Assembly (NCBI RefSeq): GCF_025630775.1
Contig: NZ_JAOSZE010000046.1
Span: forward strand, 1 to 64,000
Length of the DNA: 64,000 bases
Origin: Actinoplanes sp. KI2
Lineage (GTDB): Bacteria; Actinomycetota; Actinomycetes; Mycobacteriales; Micromonosporaceae
Reading direction: 5' to 3'
Positions 42,404 to 50,535 of the stretch are shown here, in pieces. The position numbers and the translations under genes were made by a program. A model generated the notes under the pieces. It was given only the letters and a program-made list of their open reading frames with translations. It did no database searches and was not told the DNA's origin. The number at the start of each line of letters is the position of its first letter. The first letter of the stretch is position 1.

Positions 42404-42801
42404 ATGACCGCGCAGATCGACCCGCACTTCGTCCTGGCAGCGCTCGACGACGACTCCAGCTGCGCCGACGTACTCATCTATGCTCGCGGCCAGGCCCGGC
42501 AACGGGGTCTGCCGCTAAGGGTCGTGCACGTGTGGACCCGGCGCGAATCGATGACCGACAGCGACCGGCTGCTGACCGCCGCCCTCTACGACAACCTGCC
42601 ACCCGACGAGGCGGCAACCGTGGAACGGCAGATCCTGCACGACGACGACCCCGCCCGCGCGCTCGCCGCACTCAGCCGCGACGCCGCCCTGGTGGTCGCC
42701 GCCGCCGGTGCGATCGGCGAACCGCGAAACGGCTCGCCGAGCTCGCGGACTGCCCCGTCGCCATCATCCCCACCGCCCCGCGCGTCGCGGCCCGGTGGTG
42801 A
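42404..42801 (+). pseudogene. Single-domain Usp, frameshifted
   Basis: The frame from ATG 42404 (FVLAALDDDSSCADVLIYAR, LPLRVVHVWTRRESM) codes for a Usp domain up to AALVVAAAGA near 42710. The end of the domain is in another frame (RTAKRLAELADCPVAIIPTAP) to a stop at 42801. A single indel at about 42710-42720 has broken a gene of about 132 codons. The first frame runs on to 42904 as nonsense. AGGGAGG precedes the ATG. Confidence 0.75.
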
Positions 42802-42953
42802 TCCACCGGTCGATGAGCCTGGCCGTTCCGGCGTCATCATGCCGTCGTCGTCTACACCGCGGGGTCAACGCGCGGCAACCTCGGACCCACCTTGCCGTTC
42901 TTGATGACGAAGACGCCGAGCCCGCGGCCGACCGGCTCCTATTAGCCCTCTAC

Positions 42954-43319
42954 TCAAGCGGCCGTCGCCCGGGTGCCGTGCTCCTCGTAGAACTCGCGGA
43001 ACGCGTCGAAAGCGCGAGCCCCGTAGACGGTGGCCGGGCCGCCGTTCATCAGGAAGGTGACGCCGATCGCCTCGGCCGCCTCCGGCGGGGTCGCGCCGTG
43101 CAGAACCGCCGCGTGGGCGTGCGCGGCGATGCAGCCGTCGCATTCCTTGCTGACGGCGATCGCCAGCGCGATCAGCTCCTTGGTCCTGGCATCCAGTGCG
43201 CCGTCGGCCAGCGCGGCGTCATGCAGCTCCCGGTATCCCGCGTACACCTCGGGGATGGCCTGCCGCAGCGCGCGAGTAGGCCCCCTGAGCGCATCCCGTA
43301 CTTCCTTGCCGTGACTCAT
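42954..43319 (-). CDS. Carboxymuconolactone decarboxylase family (AhpD-like)
   Basis: 121 aa with the AhpD hallmark ECDGCIAAH (E-C-x2-C-x3-H) in a helical fold, plus EVYAGYRELHDAALADGALD at the N-terminus. Such proteins reduce peroxides or disulfides with the CxxC pair as the active site, consistent with redox stress defence in this island. GGGAGGA lies four bases before the ATG. Box copy 11 is 219 bases upstream, inside the overlapping tail frame of the neighbouring DUF2157 gene. Confidence 0.9.
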   Translation of the reverse strand: MSHGKEVRDALRGPTRALRQAIPEVYAGYRELHDAALADGALDARTKELIALAIAVSKECDGCIAAHAHAAVLHGATPPEAAEAIGVTFLMNGGPATVYGARAFDAFREFYEEHGTRATAA

Positions 43320-44680
43320 GGCGTCCTCCCTCGGGTTTCGTGTCGGTGAACCCGGCGACCAGCTTGCCCGCCGGCCTTCTCCGATGAGTCGGACGCTTTG
43401 ATGGTGTCCTCGACGCCACGGCAAAGGTCGGCGACCAGCCCGCTCGAGATGGCGGCGGGCTGGCCCGCGATCGGCCTCGAGGACCAGGACGGCGCCCGGC
43501 ATGTCCCCACGGTGCGCCGTCGGCGCAGGCCGGGACCAGGGCCGATGGTCCTGCCAGGCGGGCAGAATGAGGCCCATCGGCGGCGCTGCTCGCCACCCAC
43601 GGCGGAATGGGACCGGCGTCGGCGATGCCGCCCGAGCCTGATGGTTCCGCCGTCCAAGGCTTTCGCCAAGGTACCGGTGGGCCTCACCGTCAATGCTGCA
43701 CCGGATCCGGCGGTCCGGTCAGGGACGGATGGTTCCTTCGCTGGTCCTGCCGCATCAGGACCTGCGGACCTCACGCCAGGCCGCCGGGCCACCACCACGG
43801 CCGCCACGACCAGCGCAAGCCCGGCCAGAAGCAGCGCCAACGCCGCGCTCAACACGCCGGGGAACCACAGCCCGACCACTACCGGCACGATCAACAGCGC
43901 CGCCCCGGACGCGATGACCAGCAGCATCATGTCACGCCACCGGATCGATGCCGCGACCAGCGCGACGACCGTAGCCAGGGCAAGCACCGAGCCCCAGCCG
44001 GTGCCGGCCACCGCCAGCGCACCGCCTGCGGCGCCGAATGCCCCGAGCCATCGGCCGAGCGACTCCGGGCGGACGAGCCCGGCCCGCGCCGATAATGCCC
44101 AGACCGTACCCACCGCCCAGATCGCCAGGCCGGGCAACGTCTCCGGGCCCGGCGACAGCGCCGCCATCGACCCGGCCAGCAGCAGCGCCGACGCGTATGC
44201 CGTCGCGTGCTGGACCGGGTGGCGGTGCACCCGCCAGAATCCCGCCGCGCACAGCAGCGTGCCGCCCGCCGCGAAACACAACGCTGCCTCCTCGGCCCAG
44301 CCGAACTGCTCACGCGCCAGCAGCAGAAGCAAGCCCAGGAGCGCGCCGCAGGCGGCCATCCAGAGCACGGCCCGCAGGCGCGCGAGCGGCCCGGCCGGCG
44401 TCCGCGGTACCGCTGCGCCGGCCGCCGCCAGCAGCAGCGCCGCGGCACCGACGACGGCGAACCGGCCGAGGTGACCCAGCGCCGTCCAGTACCTCCCCGC
44501 CACCAGGCCGAGGGCGACTGTCACCAGGGCGCCACCGAGATACCCGAGGGCCTCGACGACCAGCCCGGGCCGCCTCGGCGACGGCAGCCCACCGCCGCGC
44601 ATCCGGCCCGCCTGCTCAGCGGTGATCACGCCGTCCGCGACCCAGCGGTCGATCAACGCGTTCAACTCGACGGTCCTCAT
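43316..44680 (-). CDS. DUF2157 membrane protein with odd tail
   Basis: 454 aa. The N-terminus (LNALIDRWVADGVITAEQAGRM) matches DUF2157, followed by about nine to ten membrane helices up to residue 300 (LALLLAGLALVVAAVVVARR). Function is unknown. After that the frame continues about 150 residues with Arg/Ser/Gly-rich sequence that is unlike a folded protein and spans a DevR-like box; a lost stop codon or frameshift near 43780 is likely. Its stop overlaps the AhpD-like start by ATGA. Box copy 12 lies 94 bases upstream. Confidence 0.7.
   Translation of the reverse strand: MRTVELNALIDRWVADGVITAEQAGRMRGGGLPSPRRPGLVVEALGYLGGALVTVALGLVAGRYWTALGHLGRFAVVGAAALLLAAAGAAVPRTPAGPLARLRAVLWMAACGALLGLLLLLAREQFGWAEEAALCFAAGGTLLCAAGFWRVHRHPVQHATAYASALLLAGSMAALSPGPETLPGLAIWAVGTVWALSARAGLVRPESLGRWLGAFGAAGGALAVAGTGWGSVLALATVVALVAASIRWRDMMLLVIASGAALLIVPVVVGLWFPGVLSAALALLLAGLALVVAAVVVARRPGVRSAGPDAAGPAKEPSVPDRTAGSGAALTVRPTGTLAKALDGGTIRLGRHRRRRSHSAVGGEQRRRWASFCPPGRTIGPGPGLRRRRTVGTCRAPSWSSRPIAGQPAAISSGLVADLCRGVEDTIKASDSSEKAGGQAGRRVHRHETRGRTP
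43538..43553. promoter_or_regulatory. DevR-like box, copy 11
   Basis: AGGGCCGATGGTCCTG is close to the consensus and lies 219 bases before the AhpD-like gene, within the tail frame of DUF2157. Its quality argues that the tail is not really coding. Confidence 0.7.
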
Positions 44681-44773
44681 ATTCGCCCGCCTCCGAACTG
44701 CGTGGAAGCCACGATCGCCGGCGAGGCCGGTGCTCCCTTGACCCCATACCATCGCCGCCGCCGCTCGAAAGGC

Positions 44774-44789
44774 AGGGCCGTTAGGCCTC
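44774..44789. promoter_or_regulatory. DevR-like box, copy 12 (V/A-ATPase promoter region)
   Basis: AGGGCCGTTAGGCCTC lies 129 bases before the first V/A-ATPase gene and 94 bases before the divergent DUF2157 gene. The left arm is perfect; the right arm is changed (GGCCTC for GGTCCC). Confidence 0.55.
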
Positions 44790-44917
44790 TGTCGCCGACG
44801 AATCCGGCGGACGGCCCGCCGTACCGGGCCCTCCGGCCCTGCCCGGGTCGCGAGCACCGCACGGACGATGGTGGCAGGCGACGCCACGCCGGCTCGCCGC
44901 GGCGAGAGGGACATCCC

Positions 44918-45367
44918 GTGCCCGGGCTTCGCGACTTTCTCGATCGGTTCCGCTCCGCCGGACCGCCCGGCCCGGCGGCTCCGCCCGCGGTGCCAGCCGA
45001 TCACCGCAGCCGGCAGCTCGCCGAGGTCGCGCCGGTCTTCGCGGCGCTGGCCCCGACCGTCGAGCAGGCCCGGGACATGGTCGCAGCGGGGGCCGCCGAA
45101 GCCGACCGGATCCGGATCGACGCTCTCCGCGAGGAGCAGGCGATCCTGCGGGCCGCCGAGGAGGACCGGCCGGCGCTCTACGCGAGGGCCTTTGCCGAAG
45201 CCCGCGCCGCAGCCAAGGCACGCGGCGAGGAGCGCATCGCGACGGCAGGCGTGGAAGCAGAGCGCATCGCCCGGCAGGCCGCCGCCCGGATTCCTGCGCT
45301 CGCTGATACGGCGACGCTGCAGGTTCGCGGGGCGCTGGAACCGGCCCGCGCGGTGGGAGTGCCGTGA
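44918..45367 (+). CDS. V/A-type ATPase stalk subunit, G/H-like
   Basis: 149 aa. After a Pro-rich N-terminus, residues 35-130 form a long charged helix (AAEADRIRIDALREEQAILRAAEED, then ARAAAKARGEERIATAG), as expected for the peripheral-stalk G/H subunit that pairs with E. It is the first gene of the operon and ends TGATG over the next start. GTG 44918 is used, with GAGAGGG before it. The assignment rests on coiled-coil nature and operon position. Confidence 0.7.
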   Translation: MPGLRDFLDRFRSAGPPGPAAPPAVPADHRSRQLAEVAPVFAALAPTVEQARDMVAAGAAEADRIRIDALREEQAILRAAEEDRPALYARAFAEARAAAKARGEERIATAGVEAERIARQAAARIPALADTATLQVRGALEPARAVGVP

Positions 45368-46290
45368 TGGCCGCGGCAGACGTGGCCGGCACGATCCGCG
45401 CCCGGGCTCTCGCCCGGCGGCGGGTCGGCGTGGCGACCGCCCGCCGGCTCGCCGGTATTGCCGACTTCCGGGCCGCTGTTTCCGAGCTGGCGTGCACGCC
45501 GTACGGGCGGGAGGTCCGGCCCGGACAATCTCCGGCCCAGGCGGAACACGCCGTCGGCCGTTGCCTGGTGTGGCACCTTCGCGTTCTGGCGGGCTGGCAG
45601 TCCCGGCACACCGCCGAGATGCTGCGCGTGCTGGCCGGTGGGTACGAGCTGGACAACCTGGACGAGCGGCGTCAACAGCTCGCCGGCCGGCCCGCTGAGC
45701 CACTGTTCCGGCTCGGGGCGCTCGCCTCCGCCGGCGCCCGGCTCGAGGCTGCGGCGACCCGGCCGGCGCTGCGCGCGTCGCTTGCCGCCTCGGTGTGGGG
45801 TGACCCGGGGGCGGACAGCGAATGGGCGCTGTCCGTGGTGCCGCGGCTGTCCTGGCTGCATCGGGTGGCGCTGCGGGTGCCGGCCGCCGCGGACTGGGCA
45901 GCCGGCGCGGCGCTGCTGCTGCTCGCCCGGCACCGGGTGCTCGAAGACCGGCCGGTGGACCGCGTCGCAGCGGCTCACCTACTGCCTCTCACCGGGGCTG
46001 CCTGCCTCCCGGCGCGCACCCTGACGGAGCTCGCGGAATCTGCCGACCGGCGGGCCGGGTGGGTGCTGACCGGCGTGCGCGTGCCCGGCGACCTCTGGCG
46101 GGCCGAGGTCCGCTGGTGGCTGCGCCTGGATCGGGACGGCGTCGCGCTGCTGCATGGCGCCCGGTTCACCGGGGACGCCGCGGTCGGCTGCGCGGCGGTG
46201 CTCGCCGTCGACGCCTGGCGGGTACGCGCCGCACTCGAGTCCGCCGCCCGCGGCGGCAATCTCACCGAGGTCTTCGATGCGACGTACTGA
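45367..46290 (+). CDS. V/A-type ATPase subunit C (central stalk cap)
   Basis: 307 aa, soluble, all helical and Ala/Arg/Leu-rich. Short conserved pieces such as ARALARRRVGVATARRLAG and the many Arg-x-x-L repeats fit subunit C/d, which sits on the membrane rotor ring and links it to the D-F stalk. It follows the G/H-like gene and precedes subunit I, the common bacterial order. GTG 45364 is an alternative start. Confidence 0.72.
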   Translation: MAAADVAGTIRARALARRRVGVATARRLAGIADFRAAVSELACTPYGREVRPGQSPAQAEHAVGRCLVWHLRVLAGWQSRHTAEMLRVLAGGYELDNLDERRQQLAGRPAEPLFRLGALASAGARLEAAATRPALRASLAASVWGDPGADSEWALSVVPRLSWLHRVALRVPAAADWAAGAALLLLARHRVLEDRPVDRVAAAHLLPLTGAACLPARTLTELAESADRRAGWVLTGVRVPGDLWRAEVRWWLRLDRDGVALLHGARFTGDAAVGCAAVLAVDAWRVRAALESAARGGNLTEVFDATY

Positions 46291-46294
46291 GGGA

Positions 46295-47677
46295 ATGCAA
46301 CCCGTGCCGATGAGCCGCGTGGCGGTCGTCGCGCCGGACGGGCGCACCCGCGAAGCCCTGCTGGCGATCGCCGGGGCCGGTGACGTCGAGCTGGACGAGC
46401 CGATCACCAACGGTGAGCCGGAGGGGTCCGCCGCGGCCGCGCTGCGCCGGGCCGGCGGTGCACCCGCCGGCCCCGCCCGGCTCTGCGCCGTGCCGCCCGA
46501 CCTGGACGACCTGGTGACCCGCGGCCGCACCGACCTGATCGCCGGCGAGGCCGAACTGCAACGCGTGGCGGCCGACGCGGTGGACGAGGCCGGCGTACGG
46601 GTGTGGACCGGCTGGTGTCCCACCGGCAGCGTGCCTGCCCTCGCCGCCCGGCTCGCCCGGGCCGACGCGAGTCTGGCTCCGCTCCCCCGCCCGGCCGGCG
46701 TCGACCCACCGACGCTGCTGCACGCCGGGACACCGCTGCGCGAGTCGTTCGCCCCGCTGGTGCGGACCTACGGCACCGTGCCGTACGCGGACGTCGATCC
46801 CACCCTGCTGTCGGGGCTGGCGTACGTGGTCATGTTCGGGATGATGTTCGCCGACGCCGGGCACGGCCTGATCCTGCTGCTCGCCGCGCTCCTGCTCCGG
46901 TTCGGCCGGGTGAAGCGGCTGCAACGGCTGCGCCGTCACTGGCCGTTCGTCGCCGGCGCGGGGCTGGCCAGCGCGGCGGCCGGCATCGCGTTCGGCGAGT
47001 TCTTCGGTCCCACCGGGGTGCTGCCGGTGCTCTGGCTGTCCCCGCTGGACGAGCCCGTCCAGCTGCTCGCGGCCGGAGTCGGCCTCGGCGCGGTCCTGCT
47101 GGCCGCCGCCTACCTCGTGGGCACGGTGAACCGGTGGCGGGAAGGGGGTCCCCGGCGGTCGCTGTACGCGCCGACCGGCGCCGCCGGAGCGATCCTGTTC
47201 CTCGGCCTGGCCACTCTCGCCGCCGGCCTGTATCTCGGCCGGTGGAGCATTGCGGGACCGGGCGCTGTCGCCGCGCTCGTCGCGCTCGCCCTGTGTGCCG
47301 CCGGACTCTACGCGGCGGCCGGCGGCGGCGCCGCGGGAGTGGCGCAGACCGGCGTCCAGCTCTTCGACCTCGTGCTGCGGATCGGCGCCAACGTGGTGTC
47401 GTTCGCCCGGCTCGCCGCCTTCGGGCTGACCCACGCCGCGCTCGGCGCGCTGGTCTGGGCCGGCACCGTCGCCCTCTGGCACCACGGCGGCGCCGCGGTG
47501 GCCGCAGCCGTCGCCGTCCTGGTGCTCGGCAACGCCCTGACCTTCGGGCTGGAGGCGCTGGTCGCCGGGGTGCAGGCACTGCGGCTGGAGTACTACGAAC
47601 TGTTCTCGCGGGTGTTCGAGCTGGAGGGCCGGCCGTTCCACCCGTGGGCCCTACACGTGGAGGGGGAGCCGACATGA
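46295..47677 (+). CDS. V/A-type ATPase subunit I
   Basis: 460 aa. Residues 1-150 form the cytoplasmic domain (shorter than the 600-650 aa usual for the subunit), followed by about seven membrane helices: YVVMFGMMFADAGHGLILLL (with the family FGMMFGDxGHG-like signature), GIAFGEFFGPTGVLP and ANVVSFARLAAFGLTHAALG, where the Arg in SFARLAA is the expected stator Arg of the proton/sodium path. It ends EYYELFSRVFELEGRPFHPW, the conserved C-terminus. Its stop overlaps the K start (ATGA). Confidence 0.9.
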   Translation: MQPVPMSRVAVVAPDGRTREALLAIAGAGDVELDEPITNGEPEGSAAAALRRAGGAPAGPARLCAVPPDLDDLVTRGRTDLIAGEAELQRVAADAVDEAGVRVWTGWCPTGSVPALAARLARADASLAPLPRPAGVDPPTLLHAGTPLRESFAPLVRTYGTVPYADVDPTLLSGLAYVVMFGMMFADAGHGLILLLAALLLRFGRVKRLQRLRRHWPFVAGAGLASAAAGIAFGEFFGPTGVLPVLWLSPLDEPVQLLAAGVGLGAVLLAAAYLVGTVNRWREGGPRRSLYAPTGAAGAILFLGLATLAAGLYLGRWSIAGPGAVAALVALALCAAGLYAAAGGGAAGVAQTGVQLFDLVLRIGANVVSFARLAAFGLTHAALGALVWAGTVALWHHGGAAVAAAVAVLVLGNALTFGLEALVAGVQALRLEYYELFSRVFELEGRPFHPWALHVEGEPT

Positions 47678-48084
47678 CGGTGTGGTTGTTCGCCCTGCCC
47701 GCGCTGGCCGTGGGCCTGGTCGCCGGGGCGCTGCTGGCCCGGCGCCGGATCCCGGTCCGGCTGATGCTCGCGATCAACGGCGGCCTGGTCGCCGCCGCGT
47801 CGGTGGTCACGGTCCTGGCACTGACCGGTGGCCCGGCGCAGGCGGCCGCGCCCGCCTCGTCGGGGGGCGGTTCCGGCTGGGCCGCCCTGCTCGGCGCGGC
47901 GATCGCGGTCGCGGGTTCGTCGATCGGCGCGGCGATCGCGGTGGCGTACACGGGGGCCGCGGCGCTGGCCGCGATGAGCGAGCGGCCGGAGCTGTTCGGC
48001 CGCGCCATGGTGATCGTCGGGCTCGCCGAGGGCATCGCGATCTACGGGCTCATCGTGGCGATCATCCTGATCGGACACGCGTGA
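47674..48084 (+). CDS. V/A-type ATPase rotor subunit K (c)
   Basis: 136 aa with four membrane helices. The second pair is the canonical hairpin: Gly-rich GSSIGAAIAVAYTGAAALAAMSE, a polar loop ERPELFGRAM and the ion-carrying Glu in VGLAEGIAIYGLIVAIILI. The first pair (FALPALAVGLVAGALLA and LMLAINGGLVAAASVVTVLAL) lacks a carboxylate, so each subunit probably carries one ion site per four helices, a V-type trait. The ligand residues for Na+ are not obvious, so H+ is likelier (inference). Confidence 0.88.
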   Translation: MTVWLFALPALAVGLVAGALLARRRIPVRLMLAINGGLVAAASVVTVLALTGGPAQAAAPASSGGGSGWAALLGAAIAVAGSSIGAAIAVAYTGAAALAAMSERPELFGRAMVIVGLAEGIAIYGLIVAIILIGHA

Positions 48085-48302
48085 TGACCGGCCGGATCGC
48101 GATCCTGGGCGGCCCGGCCGAGATCCGCGGCTGGGAGCTGGCCGGTCTTGAGCCGGCGCCGGCGGAGGACGCCGCGCAGGCCCGAGCGCAGTGGGCCAAG
48201 CTGCCGGCCGACGTGGGCTTGGTGATCCTCACCCGGTCGGCGGCGGCCGCGCTGGAGGCCGAGATCTCCGCGGCCGGCCCGCTGGTGGCGGTGCTGCCAT
48301 GA
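48084..48302 (+). CDS. V/A-type ATPase subunit F, short
   Basis: 72 aa, shorter than the usual 100 or so. It begins GRIAILGGPAEIRGWELAGL, the typical Rossmann-like start of subunit F, and has GLVILTRSAAAAL as the third strand. It lacks the C-terminal helix that normally inserts between A and B subunits to regulate ATP hydrolysis. Starts inside TGATG and ends ATGA, so it is translationally coupled both ways. Confidence 0.82.
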   Translation: MTGRIAILGGPAEIRGWELAGLEPAPAEDAAQARAQWAKLPADVGLVILTRSAAAALEAEISAAGPLVAVLP

Positions 48303-48820
48303 GCACCGCCCGGCCTACCGCCGCCGAGCTGGACGCCGCGCTGGCCCCGGTTCGAGAGGCCTTGCTGCGGGACGCGCAAGCCGAAGCGGACCGGCTGCGG
48401 GACACGGCGCGGCAGGACCGCGACCGGCGGCTGGCTGCCGCCCGGCAGCGCGCCGATCTGACCCGGGCCGATGCCTGCGGCCGGGGGCACGCCGACGCTG
48501 CGGCCGCCGGGGCCGACGACGCGGCCGCGGCCGCCCGAGCGGCCCGGCGCCTGATTCTGCGGGCCCGGCGGGAGGCGTACGAGCTGCTGCGCCGCGTCGT
48601 CGCGGAGCGGGTGGCGGACTGGATGGCCGAGCCGGCGGTCGATGCGGCGCTGCGCAGCCGGGTGGCGGAGGTCCTCGGACCCGGCGGGTCGGCGCAACGC
48701 GTTCCCGGCGGCCTGGCCGGGACCGCGGGCGGCCGCCGGGTCGAGGTCACCGTGTCGGCCCTGGCCGACGGGGCGCTGAGCGAGCTCGGCCCGGCTGTCG
48801 AACAGCTGTGGCAGCCATGA
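48299..48820 (+). CDS. V/A-type ATPase subunit E
   Basis: 173 aa. The first 95 residues are a long charged helix (LAPVREALLRDAQAEADRLRD... with RRARREAYELLRRVVAER following) and the C-terminal third is an alpha/beta domain (VEVTVSALADGALSEL). This matches subunit E, the second peripheral-stalk component. It overlaps F and A starts by ATGA on each side. Confidence 0.8.
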   Translation: MSTARPTAAELDAALAPVREALLRDAQAEADRLRDTARQDRDRRLAAARQRADLTRADACGRGHADAAAAGADDAAAAARAARRLILRARREAYELLRRVVAERVADWMAEPAVDAALRSRVAEVLGPGGSAQRVPGGLAGTAGGRRVEVTVSALADGALSELGPAVEQLWQP

Positions 48821-50535
48821 ACGCCGGGGTGGTGCTGCGGGTGGACGGCCCGCTGGTCGAGGTGGACCATCCGGGCAGGCTGGCCATGCACGAGCTGGTC
48901 GAGCTCGGGCCGGCGGCGCTGCCCGGTGAGGTGGTCGCGATCCGCGACGGGCGGGCCACGGTGCAGGCGTACGAGTACACCGGTGGGCTGCGCCCGGCCG
49001 ACCCGGTACGCGCCACCGGCGGCCCGTTGACCGCCCCGCTCGGCCCGGGACTGCTGGGCGGCGTTTTCGATGGCCTGCTGCGCCCGCTCAGCGACGGCCC
49101 GGTGTGGCTGCTGCCGCGCGCCCCCGGGGCCGGCACCGACGACCGCCGCTGGTCGTTCGAGCCACTGGTCACCGCGGGCAGCCATGCCGACGTGGGCTCG
49201 GTGCTGGGCACCGTGCCCGGCCCCGGGCCGGTCGGCTACCGGATCCTGGTGCCGCCCGGCGTGACCGGCCCCGTCGACCGGATCGCGCCGGTCGGCAGGT
49301 ACGCCGTGACCGACGAGATCGCGGTGATCGATGGCACGCCGGTCCGGCTGAGCGCAAGCTGGCCGGTACGCCATCCGCGCCCGGTGCGCGAGCGCCTGCC
49401 GGCCCGTATCCCGTTGCACACCGGGCAGCGGGTGATTGATCTGCTGTTCCCGATCCTGAAGGGCAGCACGGTCGCGGTGCCCGGCGGGTTCGGCACCGGC
49501 AAGACCATGCTGCTGCAGCAGATCGCGAAGTGGTGCGACGCCGACGTCATCGTGTACGTGGGCTGCGGCGAACGCGGCAACGAGATGGCCGACGTCGTCG
49601 CCGATCTGCTGGCGCTGACCGATCCGCGCGGCGGCGGCCGGCTCGCCGACCGCAGCGTGGTGATCGCCAACACCTCGAACATGCCGATGATGGCCCGCGA
49701 AAGCGGGGTCCACTCCGCGGTCACGGTGGCCGAGTATTTCCGGGACATGGGCTACGACGTGCTGGTCATCGCCGACTCCACGTCGCGCTGGGCGGAGGCG
49801 CTGCGGGAGTTCGCCTCCCGGACCGGCGCGCTGCCGGCCGAGGAGGGTTATCCGGCGACTCTCGGCTCCGCGCTGGCCGCCTTCTACGAGCGGGCGGGCG
49901 CCGCGGAGTGCCTCGGCGGGGCGACCGGATCGGTCACCATCGTCGGCGCGGTCTCACCGCCGGGTGGCGACCTCACCGAGCCGGTGACCGCCCACAGCCA
50001 GCGGTTCGTGCGCGGGCTGTGGACCCTCGACCGGGATCTGGCGTACGCCCGGCACTATCCGGCCGTCTCCTGCTCCGGCTCGTTCTCCCGGGACGCCGAG
50101 GCGGTCGCCACCTGGCACGCGCGCGACGGCGCCGCCGACTGGGCCGGAAACCGGGCCCGGGTGCTCGGGCTGCTCGCGGAGTCCGACCGGCTCAACGCAC
50201 TGGCGGATCTGATCGGCATCGCCGGTCTCGCCGCGCCCGAACGGGTCACCCTGCTGACCGCCCGGTTGATGCGGGACGCCGTGTTACGGCAGAACGCCCT
50301 GTCGCCCCAAGACGCGCATTGCGGGCCCACGAAGGGCGCCGCGCTGGTCGAGGCGGTCCTCGCCGTGGGCGATCGGCTGCGGGCCCTGGCCGCGGCCGGC
50401 CACACCGCCGACGAGCTGGAGGCGATCGACTTCGGTCCCCTGGTGCGGGTCCGGGACCTGGCCGGCCCGGACGACGCCGAGCTGGTGGGCCGGGCGCGCG
50501 ACACCGTCCTGGCCGGATGGGAGGCGGCGTCATGA
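48817..50535 (+). CDS. atpA: V/A-type ATPase catalytic subunit A
   Basis: 572 aa, normal length. N-terminal beta-barrel (VVLRVDGPLVEVDHPG), the non-homologous insertion typical of A subunits (LRPLSDGPVWLLPRAPG region), the Walker A motif GGFGTGKTML near residue 225, GCGERGNEMADVV, the Walker B-type strand VLVIADSTSRWAEALRE and the helical C-terminal domain. It hydrolyses or makes ATP at the A-B interface. All A-subunit hallmarks are intact, so the enzyme should be active. Confidence 0.95.
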   Translation: MNAGVVLRVDGPLVEVDHPGRLAMHELVELGPAALPGEVVAIRDGRATVQAYEYTGGLRPADPVRATGGPLTAPLGPGLLGGVFDGLLRPLSDGPVWLLPRAPGAGTDDRRWSFEPLVTAGSHADVGSVLGTVPGPGPVGYRILVPPGVTGPVDRIAPVGRYAVTDEIAVIDGTPVRLSASWPVRHPRPVRERLPARIPLHTGQRVIDLLFPILKGSTVAVPGGFGTGKTMLLQQIAKWCDADVIVYVGCGERGNEMADVVADLLALTDPRGGGRLADRSVVIANTSNMPMMARESGVHSAVTVAEYFRDMGYDVLVIADSTSRWAEALREFASRTGALPAEEGYPATLGSALAAFYERAGAAECLGGATGSVTIVGAVSPPGGDLTEPVTAHSQRFVRGLWTLDRDLAYARHYPAVSCSGSFSRDAEAVATWHARDGAADWAGNRARVLGLLAESDRLNALADLIGIAGLAAPERVTLLTARLMRDAVLRQNALSPQDAHCGPTKGAALVEAVLAVGDRLRALAAAGHTADELEAIDFGPLVRVRDLAGPDDAELVGRARDTVLAGWEAAS

